Numbered from the stretch's first letter, positions 49,681 through 61,015 are shown. The stretch is 64,000 bases of DNA from Posidonia oceanica (GCA_037176725.1 JAZBRS010000039.1:23720001-23784000), one strand, 5' to 3'. Translations and numbers: made by a program. The notes: generated by a model from the sequence alone, not told the origin.

Positions 49681-51639
49681 CCATCCCGTTTGACCCCGAG
49701 ACTTCTGAAGCCCTATATCGCGTTAACCGGTGCGAGCCAGTTAACTTCGTTCCTGATCTTGAACATGTCAACTCCTTGACCGTTCACAATAGCCCCTTTC
49801 GAATGGTCGAGAATGTATGTCACAGGTGGGGTTACATAAAGGGTATGCCGCTCGGGCGCCACGGCCAAGGGATCGCGGAGCCGATCGTAGCAGTGGAGCG
49901 AAGGAAATCTGAAGGTCTCGGCTACGAACCAAAGCTCAGCGAAGATCACTGCTTCCAGCTCAGAGATCGTACACCAGCCTTTCCCAGAGACCTCACTAAC
50001 TTTACCAGTGCAGGAATTCTGGGATCAACCGATTACCAAGCCACAGCGCCGACAGAGGATTGGGTGTGTATTGAGGACTACTACTCGGATGAGGAGCAGT
50101 CTGATGCAACAGAGGCAGTCCCAATCAACTCAGCAGAAACAGTGGTCAGAGCAGAGGCCCCACAGTCAGTTTATTTAGCTCTCCCTTTGGCAGAAACAGC
50201 AGGCAGCTCAGCAGGCCCTGTGGCAGATGCAAGTTCTCATCCTTTTGCAGCCACACCAGCTTCTCAAGATCAGACAGCAGCAGTGCAGGAGTCAGAGACA
50301 CTCCTTCTGGCAGAACCAAGCATGCTACCAGCGGTCACAGCAACATCAGTGCCACTGCCCCCATCTCTGGAGGGGCAGTCCATCAACTCAGTCGGCAGCG
50401 TGGCCCAGCCCGCTCCCTCAGCATCATCTTCAGGAATGCAGCTGGCCCAGTCCGCTCCGCATTCTCCTGACGACCTGCAGCAGCTCTCATGGCAAGACCC
50501 CATGGCGTCAGTGGCTGCGCTCTCTCAGTTACGGCCTGATACAAAAGGCCAACTGAGCACTACACTCTCTGGGCCCTTGAGCCCTCCAAAGAGCACCCCT
50601 GCTTATTCTCCAGCAGTGACCCTGGAAGCTTATTCATCAGCAGCACCGCTGGCCTGTCTATTTGGGCCTTCTACATCTGAACTGTCATCAGCGGACGCGC
50701 CCGTGAACCAGATCATGTAGACTCCAAGGGCAGCAATCTGTCTTGCAGCCGGGCCAGTGCCGCAGGCCCCCGGCGCCTACTACGTCGACTCCCCCTCAGA
50801 CGAAGAAGAAGGAGTGGCGATAGAAGCCCAGGTTGATTCTTGGATGTCTGACTTAGAGCTACTCTATCAAGAACAGATCAAGTCAATAACAGAAGACCTG
50901 GCAGAGCATCAAGCTGCAGAATGGAAAGGAAAAGCCGTAGTCACGGATCCTCCTCTGCAAGAGGACCATGCTTCTATCATGGTCCTAGAAGACTCAGCAG
51001 CGCCGGACTCCCCTAGACTAGATGAGCTCATCACTCTTCAACCAGAAGGCGGGTCTAGGTGGTTTGTGCAACCCATGCCTCACCTGAGCAATGCATCGAG
51101 CGGCAGTGACCAGATCAGCCGCCAGTCCGGCACATCCTCCACGAGCATACTAGAAGACCCAAACGGGGGAGCATCGGCAGTAGATGCAGCAGCAGCAGAG
51201 CAGAATGCCTCAGCAGCCTCAGCAGCACAGTCAGCAGAGCAGTCAGCAGTATCAGCAGCAGAGTCAGTTGAGCCCTCAGCAGAATCAGCAGAGCACTCAG
51301 CAAAACCAGTCAGGCCAGAGCAAACAGCAGAAGGAGTTGCCGGGACGGAGGTCGCACACCGAGGCTACAAGAATACTCGAGTGAACGTGACCATCCTGAA
51401 GCATCACCAGGGCCAAGCAGCGGAACACATGCACTCTTTCGACGTCACAAGTCCTTCTTTTGAGAAAGAGATCCTCTCAGAACTTGTTGCTTATGGAGAA
51501 GAGGATGATACGGGCACAGATGAGACTGACGAACCTTTGCCCGAGTTCCGGCCCCACGACGACAACCCAGAAGGCCCCAACCTCCATGTTGAAGAAGAAA
51601 CGGAGGTTGTCAACATTGGCACAGCTGAGGAAGTCAAAG

Positions 51640-52690
51640 AAGTTTGCATCAGTGCCCAGCTGTCCGCCCAGGCTCGAGCTGAATTCATCGCGTTCCTGAA
51701 AGAATATGCGGATGTCTTCGCCTGGAGTTATGAAGATATGGTCGGCCTTGACATAGAGATAGTGGTGCACAATCTGCCCTTAAATCCGGATGCCAAGCCA
51801 GTAAAGCAGAAGCTAAGAAGATGGCGACCGCAGTGGCTGCTCATGATCAAAGAAGAGATAATGAAGAAGCTTGGAGTCAACTTTCTGAAGGTCGTTCTTT
51901 ACCCTGAATGGCTGGCAAATATTGTACTTGTGCCCAAGAAAGATGGCCGAATCTGGATCTGTATCGACTATAGGGACCTGAACAAGGCGAGTCCCAAGGA
52001 CGACTTTCCATTGCCTCACATTGACGTCCTAGTCGACAATACAGCGGGCCACAAAATGCTCTCCTTCATGGACGGCTTCTCTGGATACAATCAGATCAAA
52101 ATGGCAGAAGAAGACATGGAAAAGACCTCATTCATCACCCCTTGGGGAGTCTTCTGCTACCAAGTCATGCCGTTCGGCCTGAAGAATGCTGGTGCAACCT
52201 ATCAGAGGGCCATGACTGCGCTGTTCCACGACCTCATGCACCAAGAAGTGGAGGTCTATGTAGACGATATGATTGCCAAAACCAAAGAGCCCGAGGATCA
52301 TCTTGCCTGTCTCAGAAAGCTCTTTGACCGTCTACGGAAGTACAAGCTGCGCTTGAATCCCAAGAAGTGCGTATTCGGGGTGTCTTCTGGCAAATTGCTC
52401 GGCTACATTGTTAGCCAAAGGGGGATTGAAGTGGACCCGTTGAAAGCACAAGCCATCGTGGACATGCCACCCCCTAAGACTGAAAAAGAAGTCAGAAGTC
52501 TGCTTGGGCGTTTACAATATATCAGTCGCTTCATTGCACAGCTTACGCCCATCTGCGAACCCATATTCAAGCTCTTGAAGAAGAATGCGCAGATTCACTG
52601 GAGCGAGGAGTGTCAGGCTGCATTTGCCAAGATCAAGCAGCTGTTGATCAAGCCTCCTGTCCTGGTCCCGCCTACGCCGGGGAGACCTTT
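51640..52690 (+). other. RT: Reverse transcriptase domain
   Basis: Shows LANIVLVPKKDGR, DYRDLNKASPKDDFPLP, catalytic Asp in FMDGFSGYNQIKM (52071-52073), MPFGLKNAGATYQRAM and YVDD (52257-52268). All catalytic Asp codons are intact and no stop lies inside the domain. Copies element RNA into DNA. Confidence 0.95.
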
Positions 52691-53060
52691 GCTTCTCTAC
52701 CTTTCTACCACGCAGCATTCCATGGGCGCCGTCTTGGGCCAACATGACGAATCTGGTAGGAAGGAGCGCGCCATCTACTACCTGAGCAAGAAGTTTAATG
52801 AATGCGAAGCCAGGTACACAACACTAGAGAAGACTTGCTTGTCACTTGTCTGGGCTGCACAGAAGCTAAGGCACTACCTGATGGCATACCCAGTGCAGCT
52901 CTTATGCCGGCATGATCCTATCAAGTTCCTCTTTCAGAAGCCGGCCATGGTGGGCAGATGTGCTAAGTGGCAGGTGTTATTGTCTCAGTACGACATCACC
53001 GTTGTCACACAGAAGTCCATGAAGGGTCAAGCAATGGCAGACCATCTTGCTGACCTCCCT
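52691..53060 (+). other. RNH: First RNase H domain, catalytic residues lost
   Basis: Recognisable from GAVLGQ, AIYYLSKKFNECEARYTTLEKTCL and KLRHYLMAY. The first catalytic Asp position reads LYLSTTQ and the third reads LLCRHDP; only the Glu remains. It is therefore a structural remnant. Loss of this domain's activity is known in elements that gained a second RNase H. Confidence 0.82.
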
Positions 53061-53159
53061 CTGCCTGAATACCAACCCCTCCAGACGCAGTTCCCTGATG
53101 AAGACATTCTTTTTGCGATGGAGGACTTTGAGTAGAAAGATCCTGAAGAAGCAGAGGAA

Positions 53160-53560
53160 TGGCAGCTCTACTTTGATGGTGCAGTCAACAAGAAGGGCCG
53201 AGGCATAGGCGTAGTGCTGACCACGCCCCAAGGACAGATGACTCCTTTTGCAAGGAAGCTGACTTTCACCTGCACAAACAACGAAGCAGAATACGAAGTG
53301 TGCATCCTGGGGTTGAAAGTCGCCCTCGAGCATGAGGCGCAGAAGCTGCATGTGCACGGCGATGCCATGCTGGTGATTTCTCAAGTGAACGGCGATTGGA
53401 AGACAAAAGATCCCAAACTTGTGCCGTATCACGAACACCTGCTGAGGCTGATGGAAAAATTCAAGAGCATCCGCTTCACATACCTGAATAGAGCAAAGAA
53501 CGCGTATGCAGACGCACTAGCAACCCTGGCATCCTGGCTCACCATTTCAGAAGACAGCAC
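53160..53560 (+). other. aRNH: Second, archaeal-like RNase H (aRNH)
   Basis: LYFDGAVNKKGRGIG (Asp 53175-53177), TNNEAEYE, HGDAMLVI (Asp 53361-53363) and NAYADALA give the full D-E-D-D set. This extra domain marks the Ogre/Tat group. A TAG at 53133 lies just upstream. Removes RNA from RNA-DNA hybrids. Confidence 0.9.
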
Positions 53561-53799
53561 TGTGGATGTATCAGTCACTCGCATTGAACAACCTGCATAC
53601 TGCATGAGCATAGAGGAAGCGGATCCCGCAGAGGGGCAGCCCTGGTATCAAGACATAAAGTCTTTTCTGGAGTCTGGTAGCTTTCCTCCTGATACCACAG
53701 CAACAGACAAGAGAACCTTGGCGCGTCTGGCGTCAAAATATGTGTTAGGGGCCAGGCAGCTGTACAGAAGGTCATACAATCAGATGCTACTGCGCTGCC

Positions 53800-54884
53800 T
53801 GAACAAATCAGAGGCTGACACGCTGATGCTTCAAGTGCATGCGGGGACCTGCGGCCCGCACATGAACAGCGTCCTCCTGGCCAAGAAGATCATGCTGCAA
53901 GGTTATTTCTGGCAGACCATGGAAGCCGACTGCTGCCGGTTCGTGCGTAGATGCCACAACTGTCAAATCCATGGAAACTTCATCAAGGCCCCTCCGCATC
54001 AGCTGCACAACATGTCTTCGCCAAGGCCTTTCTCCACCTGGGGGATCGATGTCATCGGCGCCATCCACCCTGCTGCTTCAAATGGTCATCGTTACATTCT
54101 GGTAGCGATCGATTACTTTACCAAATGGGTGGAAGCAGCCTCTTGCAGGACAGTCACCGCTGCGGCAACAGAAAAATTTATCAGAAACAATATCGTTGCC
54201 CGATATGGGGTCCCGCACTCAGTCATCTCTGATAACGGCTCAAACTTTATTGCCAAAAGGATCGAAGAATACCTGCAAAGTCTCAAGATCAAGCACCATC
54301 GATCCTCGCCCTATCGGCCTTAGATGAACGGAGCAGTGGAATCTGCAAACAAGAACATCATCAAAATCCTGAAGAAAATGGCAGAAACCCACAAGGATTG
54401 GCACGACAAGCTCCCGTACGCGCTCTGGGCATACAGGACATCAATTCGGACCTCTACAGGAGCCACCCCGTACTCTCTGGTGTACGGAATGGAAGCGGTG
54501 TTACCTGTTGAAGTGGAGATCCCCTCTCTGCGGATCCTGCGGGAAGCTGAGTTGGAAGAAGCAGAATGGGTCGAAGACCGCTGCGTCCAACTGAACTTGA
54601 TTGATGAGCGCAGATTGCAAGCCATGCACAACGCTCACTGCTATCAGAAGCGGATAGCCAGAGCATTCTTGAAGAAGGTCCAGCCCAGAAGCTTCCAGCT
54701 AGGGGACCTTGTCTTGCGCGCCTTTCATTTGCCTGACGGTCGAGGGAAATTCCGACCCAATTGGCGTGGCCCCTTTGTGGTCAAGCAAATCTTTTCGGGA
54801 GGCGCTGTAACTCTTGAGGATATGGTCCAGGTCGAGCAGTCTGAGCCCGTCAACCTCTGCTATCTGAAGAAGTACTATCAGTAG
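53800..54884 (+). other. INT: Integrase domain and C-terminus
   Basis: Zinc-binding HHCC segment (VHAGTCGPH ... CHNCQ), then the DDE core: Asp 54048-54050 (WGIDVIG), Asp 54231-54233 (ISDNGSN) and Glu 54339-54341 (NGAVESANK), spacing D-35-E. TAG 54321-54323 falls six codons before the Glu. The C-terminal part has RSFQLGDLVLR and WRGPFVV and ends LCYLKKYYQ; I see no chromodomain. Confidence 0.92.
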
Positions 54885-56408
54885 CCGAAAGCGGCCCCGT
54901 TGCAGATGCCCTTCTCCCGCTTGCACTTGCATTCTCGCCTCCTTACTTCATCTCCTTTCAGATCATCATCATCATCCTCTCAGCCCTTGCACCTTTTCTT
55001 TTCAAATCATCATCATCATCCTTTCAGCTCTTGCACCCTTTCTTTTCAAATCATCATCGTCATCCTCTCAAACATCACATCTTTTGCCCGGTGATGACAA
55101 CCGGAAGTGCTTGCCTGCTCTGGAAAGAGTCACCCTGCCTCACCTGGCACTACTTAGATGTCTTAGCAAGTGAGGGAGCCACCACCAATAAGGACAGGCG
55201 AACCGCCCAATCTCACAAGGACTTACACCTCTGAGGGAGAAAAAATGTTAGGTTGTGAGCTTGAAAAAAGTGAGAATAGACATCTAGGTTTGGGCACATC
55301 CAAGGAACAGAAGACGAAGACAGAAGCTGGCCCTAGAGATAGGGGTGTGCAGTCTAACCCTGCTCCTTCTACCCATCACACAGCAGACCCAAAACCTGAA
55401 TCCATTACATTTCAAGCACCCTTCTTTTGCCACCAGAATGGGGATAGTAAAAGCCAAAAAAAAGAGGAAAAAGGTCAAGCAAAAAAATAAAAAGAAGGAA
55501 AAAGAGATCGAACAAAAACAAAAACAAAAAAAGGAGAAAAGCAAGCAACACAAAAAAAGAAGAAGAGGAAAAAGGCAAAGGCAGCCTGAAAAACACAGGC
55601 ACCGTTATCCCCCATACTTTACTAGAGATCCCCAGCATGTCAAGTCGGGAAAAGGGGTCTACCACATCCTCCCAAAAGCAAACACATACCTTCTCCTAGC
55701 TAGGGGCAGAGAAAGACTGCATACCTATGAGGGAGAAACCTTTCAAAAAAAAAGAGAGCTGAAAGAATAGGTGTAGGTCCTGAAAGTGCAGCCAGTAGCC
55801 TGTCCTCGCCACATCACCACCTGTATAATGCCAACGACCTGTTCCGGAGCGCCACCAGTAAGCCGAGAGTCTGAGTAGGGCCCAGTGAGTCAAGGACCAC
55901 TCCCTTCCTCTGCAGCAGGCACCAAAGCACTCCGTATGCTGAGGGCACCCTAGCATACCCATCCACCCAAGCATACCCATCCATTCAAACATACTTATTC
56001 ATCCAATAATATTCATCCTCATAAGCATATCACTAGCATCTTGCATTCATGCATCTTCCTTCTTTCCTTTCCCCTTCCGCCAATCTCTCCGCTCTGCAAC
56101 ACGCTCAGGTCCTGAGGCAGTACTTCTCCCTAGCAGAGGCGCGTCGACGACACTCAAGCTGCGCTGGTCCAGATTCCCTGCCAACCCTCGCCCCCGTGTC
56201 CGCAAGACTGCTGCAAAATCCCCCTGCTTATCAGTGCTTAATTGCTATGTTCTGTTATCACTTTGCCTAGATGCATATTGGAACTACATTTTCAGTCTCA
56301 GTTTCTGCTTGTTGTTAGTGATTACATACCTGCGAGATCTGACTGTTTATTGATAGCAGGTACTTTCAAGCCTTGCAGTAATCAGCCTGTCTTCTGCAAT
56401 CAAGTACA
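54885..56408 (+). other. Spacer between integrase and extra ORF, element 2
   Basis: 54950-55080 has three ATCATCATC-rich repeats. 55085-55240 is conserved with 14418-14560 of element 1. 55450-55580 is A-rich. 55880-55950 is conserved with element 1. The rest is diverged and non-coding. Confidence 0.7.
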
Positions 56409-57611
56409 ATGGGTTTTCCTACTCTGCTGACTCCCGCACATTGCTCGGAAACCCTGCGAGAATGGATCGGCAGGCTCACTCAAGTAGACTGTGAACAGTT
56501 GCGCCTGTGGGGTATACCAACCAAGCTGCTAAAGGCTGCTGATGTGGAGGTCAGCCGTCACCTTCTGTGTGCCGCCGCGAGATTCTGGAAGCCGGTGCAT
56601 CATGTCTTCCGCTTCAACAAGACTGAGCTGACACCTACACTGGAAGAGGTGCGTCGGATCTGCGGCTTTTCAAAGATATTGGGGCCGCCTGTCTTTATGA
56701 GGCGCGACGGATATCTCCGGGTCCTGAGCCAACTGACTGGGCTCTCCACTCAAGAATGCCAACAAAAGCTAATCTGCGCCAGTGGACCAGAACCTATGCC
56801 TCGCCTTGCACACTTTGATGATATCTTGAACAAGCGTGCTGACCTCGGAGACGAGCTGTGGCTCCGAGGGTTTGTTATCTGCTTTCTGGGCGAACTAATC
56901 TTTACTCATGGCCGACAGACAGTGGCCATCGAGGTCGCAGAGATTGCACTAGCTGTGGTGACCCAGCACATAGACCTGGCACCAGTCATCTTGGCAGAGA
57001 CTTATCGCGGGCTGGACCGCATTTCTCATCGCTGCCGCCACTTCCACGGTTGCGGAGCACTTATACAAGTCTGGCTAACCGCGCACTTAGAGATGGACCT
57101 TCTGCGCCCTCAAGTGCATGCTTTCGAAGCTTACTACAGCAGCGCCCGTACCAGAGCAGACAAGAGCGTCAAAGACGAGTACGAGAGGCTGTCAGCACTG
57201 ACTGACGACGCTGTGATCTGGCGCATCATTCCCTCTGCAGCAGAGCCATTCACAATCTTCTTCAGCGCGCGTGACACGCGGCTGATCATTCTTCTGGGCT
57301 TCACAGCAGGCGTAGAGCACCATCCAATCAGGGTCATGCGCCAGTTCGGCTTCCAGCAGGGCGCCTTCATTGACAGCACAGCGCCCGAGCTTCTACAGAC
57401 TTATCCTCTCAGCACCACTGCCCCAACCAAGAAGCTTGCTGGTCTGATGCAGCATGGGGTCCGATCTACAGACGTTGCAGCTGTGAGAGGTACTGGATGC
57501 ACTCCTGATTATGAAGCGGAGGTCCGACAATTCTGGCCAATCACTGAAGTCCCGCCAGGCGGCCCCCTATTCCCCGACTCCAGGCAGCCAAAGAAGGCCC
57601 GAGTTGACTAG
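56409..57611 (+). CDS. Extra ORF downstream of integrase, plant-mobile-domain-like, intact
   Basis: 400 residues from ATG (MGFPTLLTPAHCSETL) to TAG, uninterrupted, co-linear with the element 1 copy and mostly identical to it by eye. Residues about 30-95 carry WGIPTKLLKAADVEVS, FWKPVHHVFRF and LTPTLEEVRRICGF. About 148-225 carry DELWLRGFVICFLGEL, ETYRGLDRISHRCRHFHGCG and IQVWLTAHLEMDLL. It ends in a basic KKARVD tail. Resembles plant mobile domain/DUF7745-type proteins, which occur in plant transposons and in host silencing proteins; this is recognition by motif, not by search. It is not part of the gag-pol frame and would need its own mRNA (spliced or internal promoter). Sits 0.2 kb upstream of the structured 3' UTR. 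Confidence 0.75.
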   Translation: MGFPTLLTPAHCSETLREWIGRLTQVDCEQLRLWGIPTKLLKAADVEVSRHLLCAAARFWKPVHHVFRFNKTELTPTLEEVRRICGFSKILGPPVFMRRDGYLRVLSQLTGLSTQECQQKLICASGPEPMPRLAHFDDILNKRADLGDELWLRGFVICFLGELIFTHGRQTVAIEVAEIALAVVTQHIDLAPVILAETYRGLDRISHRCRHFHGCGALIQVWLTAHLEMDLLRPQVHAFEAYYSSARTRADKSVKDEYERLSALTDDAVIWRIIPSAAEPFTIFFSARDTRLIILLGFTAGVEHHPIRVMRQFGFQQGAFIDSTAPELLQTYPLSTTAPTKKLAGLMQHGVRSTDVAAVRGTGCTPDYEAEVRQFWPITEVPPGGPLFPDSRQPKKARVD

Positions 57612-57825
57612 GCCCTTGTGCGATCATCATGTGGTCTTCTTTCAAATTGTGCTGTACATCTCTGGCTTGCCGCAGGCATTGTACTTATCAAGATCATATC
57701 AATGGAAATTGTTTCTGCTTTTTGCTTGCACATCAAGACTCCTTGCTGCATTGCATATCATCATCATCATTATCTTGGGCCCTCTAATCAGACTTGCAGA
57801 CATCCCAACGCGGCGAAGTCCCTAG
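57612..57825 (+). other. Start of element 2 3' UTR
   Basis: T-rich unique sequence with a CATCATCATCATTATC run near 57755; nothing else recognised. Confidence 0.5.
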
Positions 57826-58950
57826 CACCCAATCCGGAGCCCAGAGCATCTGCAGGCCCGTGACACTCAGCTCCGCTGTCCGGCGTCCCCAGCTGGTCAT
57901 CCCCGGCTGGACCGCTGCCCTCTGCGGGCTGGCACCCCAAACTGCCCGGCGAAAGGTCCGTCAACCTGTTATCCTCCTTAGCTGTTCATCCTCAGCTGAG
58001 TCCCTTGCGGGCTGGCACCCCAAACTGCTCGGCGATGGGTTCGTCAACCTATCATCCATCCACTTGCTTATCTATCTTTGCATCCTGATGCCAGGGGCGC
58101 ATCGGCCATGCCCTGGTATCATCCTGATGCCAGGGGCGCATCGGCCATGCCCTGGTATCATCCTGATACCAGGGGCATCTTTTGGCCGCCCTGTGGTATC
58201 ATCCCCAGCTGAGTTCTCTACGGGCTGGCACCCCAAACTGCCCGGCGAAAGGTCCGTCAACCAGTTATCCTCCTCAGCTATTCATCCTTAGCTGAGTCCC
58301 TTGCGGGCTGGCACCCCAAACTGCTCGGCGAAAGGTCCGTCAACCTGACACCCTTCTCGACTGGTCATCCCAGTCGAGTCCCCAGTTGGTCGCCCCCAGT
58401 TGGATCATTATCTCTGCGGGCTGGCACCCCAAACTGCCCGGCGAAAGGTCTGTCAACCTGTTATCCTCCTCAGCTGTTCATCCTCAGCTGAGTCTCTCTG
58501 CGGGCTGGCACCCTAAACTGCTCGGCGAAAGGTCCGTCAACCTGACACTCATCTCGGCTGGTCATCCCCAGCTGATCACCCTCAGCTGAGTCTCTCTGCG
58601 GGCTGGCACCCCAAACTGCTCGGCGAAAGGTCCGTCAACCTGACACCCCTCTCGGCTGGTCATCCCCAGTCGAGTCTCCAGTTGGTCGCCCCCAGCTGGA
58701 TCATTATCTCTGCGGGCTGGCACCCCAAACTGCTCGGCGAAAGGTCCGTCAACCTGACACCCTTCTCGGCTGGTCATCCCCAGCTGAGTCCCCAGCTGAT
58801 CGCCCTCAGCTGAGACCCTTGCGGGCTGGTACCCCAAACTACTCGTCTGACAAGCACGACACTCTTGTCATCACTCTCTGCTTTCGATGCCATGGACGCG
58901 CTGGCCAACCCCTGGTGTCATCCCGACACCAGGGGCATCTTTTGATCGCC
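57826..58950 (+). repeat. Hairpin cluster A of element 2: GGCA and CTCAGCTG modules
   Basis: About nine imperfect repeats (spacing mostly 80-110 bp) begin GCGGGCTGGCACCCCAAACTG. Stems: GGCA/TGCC or GGCA/TGCT around loop CCCCAAAC (first at 57931-57946), GGTA/TACT (58828-58843), GACAAG/CTTGTC (58849-58869). A second class pairs around loop TCATCC: CTCAGCTG/CAGCTGAG (58469-58492), CTCAGCTA/TAGCTGAG (58273-58296), CTCGACTG/CAGTCGAG (58356-58378). GATGCCAGGG/CCCTGGTATC (58087-58120) and CCTGGTGTC/GACACCAGG (58911-58933) follow the element 1 pattern. Confidence 0.82.
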
Positions 58951-59035
58951 CTGTGGTATCATTCTCTCCCCCTTTCCCCTATGACGTTCTTGGCGTCATG
59001 GGATGATTTCTTCTCATCATTCCCTTACCCCTTCT

Positions 59036-59114
59036 TTGCCGGCTGATAAGTCCGATATCTTATCATTCTCATCATTCCCTCACCCCCTCTTTGCCGGCCA
59101 ATAAGTCCGATATC
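59036..59114 (+). other. Two GATAAG/CTTATC hairpins
   Basis: Each reads GATAAG or AATAAG, loop TCCGATAT, then CTTATC, preceded by GCCGGC. The first copy is GATAAG; the second copy (near 59100) has A for the first G, one lost pair. A third copy follows the 36-bp array near 59910. Confidence 0.75.
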
Positions 59115-59905
59115 TTATCATTCTCATCATTCCCTCATCCCCCTCTTTAGCTTAATTTCTCATCATGATCTCATCTCCCTCTTTAGCCTAATTTCTCATC
59201 ATGATCTCATCTCCCTCTTTAGCTTAATTTCTCATCATGATCTCACCCCCCTCTTTAGCTTAGCTTCTCATCATGATCTCATCCCCCTCTTTAGCTTAGC
59301 TTCTCATCATGATCTCATCCCCCTCTTTAGCTTAATTTCTCATCATGATCTCATCTCCCTCTTTAGCCTAATTTCTCATCATGATCTCATCTCCCTCTTT
59401 AGCTTAATTTCTCATCATGATCTCACCCCCCCTCTTTAGCTTAATTTCTCATCATGATCTCACCCCCCTCTTTAGCTTAACTTCTCATCATGATCTCATC
59501 CCCCTCTTTAGCTTAGTTTCTCATCATGATCTCACCTCCCTCTTTAGCTTTAACTTCTCATCATGATCTCACCCCCCTCTTTAGCTTAGCTTCTCATCAT
59601 GATCTCATCCCCCTCTTTAGCTTAGCTTCTCATCATGATCTCATCCCCCTCTTTAGCTTAATTTCTCATCATGATCTCATCCCCCTCTTTAGCTTAGTTT
59701 CTCATCATGATCTCACCTCCCTCTTTAGCTTTAACTTCTCATCATGATCCCACCCCCCTCTTTAGCTTAGCTTCTCATCATGATCTCATCTCCCTCTTTA
59801 GCTTAACTTCTCATCATGATCTCATCCCCCTCTTTAGCTTAATTTCTCATCATGATCTCATCCCCCTCTTTAGATCAACTTCTCATCATTATCTCATCCC
59901 CTCTT
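59115..59905 (+). repeat. 36-bp tandem repeat array of element 2
   Basis: About 21 units of TTTCTCATCATGATCTCATC plus CCCCTCTTTAGCTTAA, period 36 bp. Each unit holds the palindrome ATCATGAT. Non-coding despite an open frame. Confidence 0.93.
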
Positions 59906-60183
59906 TGCCGGCCGATAAGTCCGATATCTTATCATTCTCATCATGATCTTGCCCCCTCTTATCAATCAATCAATCACTCGTGCTAGGCTGATATCCGAAA
60001 CTATCTCAGGCTGATATTCCTAAACTATCATCTATCAATCACTCGTGCTAGGCTGATATCCGAAACTATCTCAGGCTGATATTCCTAAACTATCATCTAT
60101 CAATCACTCGTGCTAGGCTGATATTCGAAACTATCTCAGGCTGATATTCCTAAACTATCTTCTGGTCGATCCATGGTCGGCCC
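59906..60183 (+). repeat. GATAAG hairpin and GCTGATATCC repeats before the rosette
   Basis: A GATAAG/CTTATC hairpin, then three near-identical units of about 61 bp, each with GCTGATATCCGAAACTATC and GCTGATATTCCTAAACTATC (GATA/TATC stems), then the GATCCATGG piece also found before the element 1 rosette. Confidence 0.82.
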
Positions 60184-61015
60184 GCAGTTGTGTTATACGG
60201 CTGACATCCAGTAACTGTCCCTCGTAATTGCACTTTTCTAGTTGATAGGTCTGTAAACTATCCACCGGTTGACAGGACCGTAAACTGTCGCTCCAGATGA
60301 TAGACTGTAAACTATCGCGTGCAATTACGTTATACGGCTGACATCCAGTAACTGTCCCTTGCAATTGCGGTTTCCAGTTGATAGGTCTGTAAACTATCCT
60401 CCAGTTGATAGGTCTGTAAACTATCCACTAGTTGACAGGACCGTAAACTGTCGTTAGGCTGATACTCCTAAACTATCACCCGCAATTGCATTATACGGCT
60501 GATATCCAGTAACTATCCCTCATCATTGCGCGTTTCCAGTTGATAGGTCTGTAAACTATCCGCCGGTTGACAGGACCGTAAACTGTCGCTCCAGTTGATA
60601 GGTCTGTAAACTATCCGCCAGTTGGTAGGACTGTAAACTACCACGCGCAATCATGTTATACGGCTGACATCCAGTAACTGTCCCTCGCAATGCCGTTTCC
60701 AGTTGATAGGACTGTAAACTATCCTCCAGTTGATAGGTCTGTAAACTATCCACCGGTTGACAGGACCGTAAACTGTCGCTCCAGATGATAGACTGTAAAC
60801 TATCCGGCATTGCGTTATACGGCTGATATCCAGTAACTATCCCTCATGGTTTGTGGGTTCCAGTTGATAGGTCTGTAAACTATCCTCCAATTGATAGGTC
60901 TGTAAACTATCCACCGGTTGACAGGACCGTAAACTGTCGTTAGGCTGATACTCCTAAACTATCACCCACAACCATGTTATACGGCTGATATCCAGTAACT
61001 ATCACTCACAACTGC
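60184..61015 (+). other. Six-hub hairpin rosette of element 2
   Basis: Hubs with stems GACA/TGTC at 60203, 60340 and 60666 and GATA/TATC at 60501, 60825 and 60987, the same C-C-T-C-T-T order as element 1. Arm stems: 60223-60232 with 60320-60329 (10/10); 60360-60369 with 60481-60490 (10/10); 60521-60532 with 60644-60655 (11/12); 60686-60695 with 60805-60814 (10/10); 60845-60857 with 60965-60976 (one bulge). Outer stem 60184-60192 with 61007-61015 (9/9). Arms hold 3-4 mini-hairpins each, mainly GATAG/CTATC, GACAG/CTGTC (60271-60289) and one GGTAG/CTACC (60624-60642). Confidence 0.85.

Larger units (their letters stand above)
46107..54884 (+). pseudogene. gag-pol: Element 2 gag-pol polyprotein, one frame with four TAG stops
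   Basis: Start ATG at 46107 (MAQ) as in element 1; stop TAG 54882-54884. The 2925 codons stay in one frame and carry Gag, protease, RT, a first RNase H, a second archaeal-like RNase H and integrase, the order of Tat-lineage elements. TAG interrupts at 49203 (CAG in element 1), 50718 (CAG at the matching place in element 1), 53133 and 54321. No frameshift was seen. No stop in the long acidic linker before RT other than 50718. Because every lesion is a single substitution, the copy is young or lightly decayed. Fused gag-pol in one frame would normally need no frameshifting. Confidence 0.92.

Noticed and set aside
46107..54884. Frameshift between gag and pol
   Set aside because: All domains are in one frame; only single-codon TAG breaks are present.
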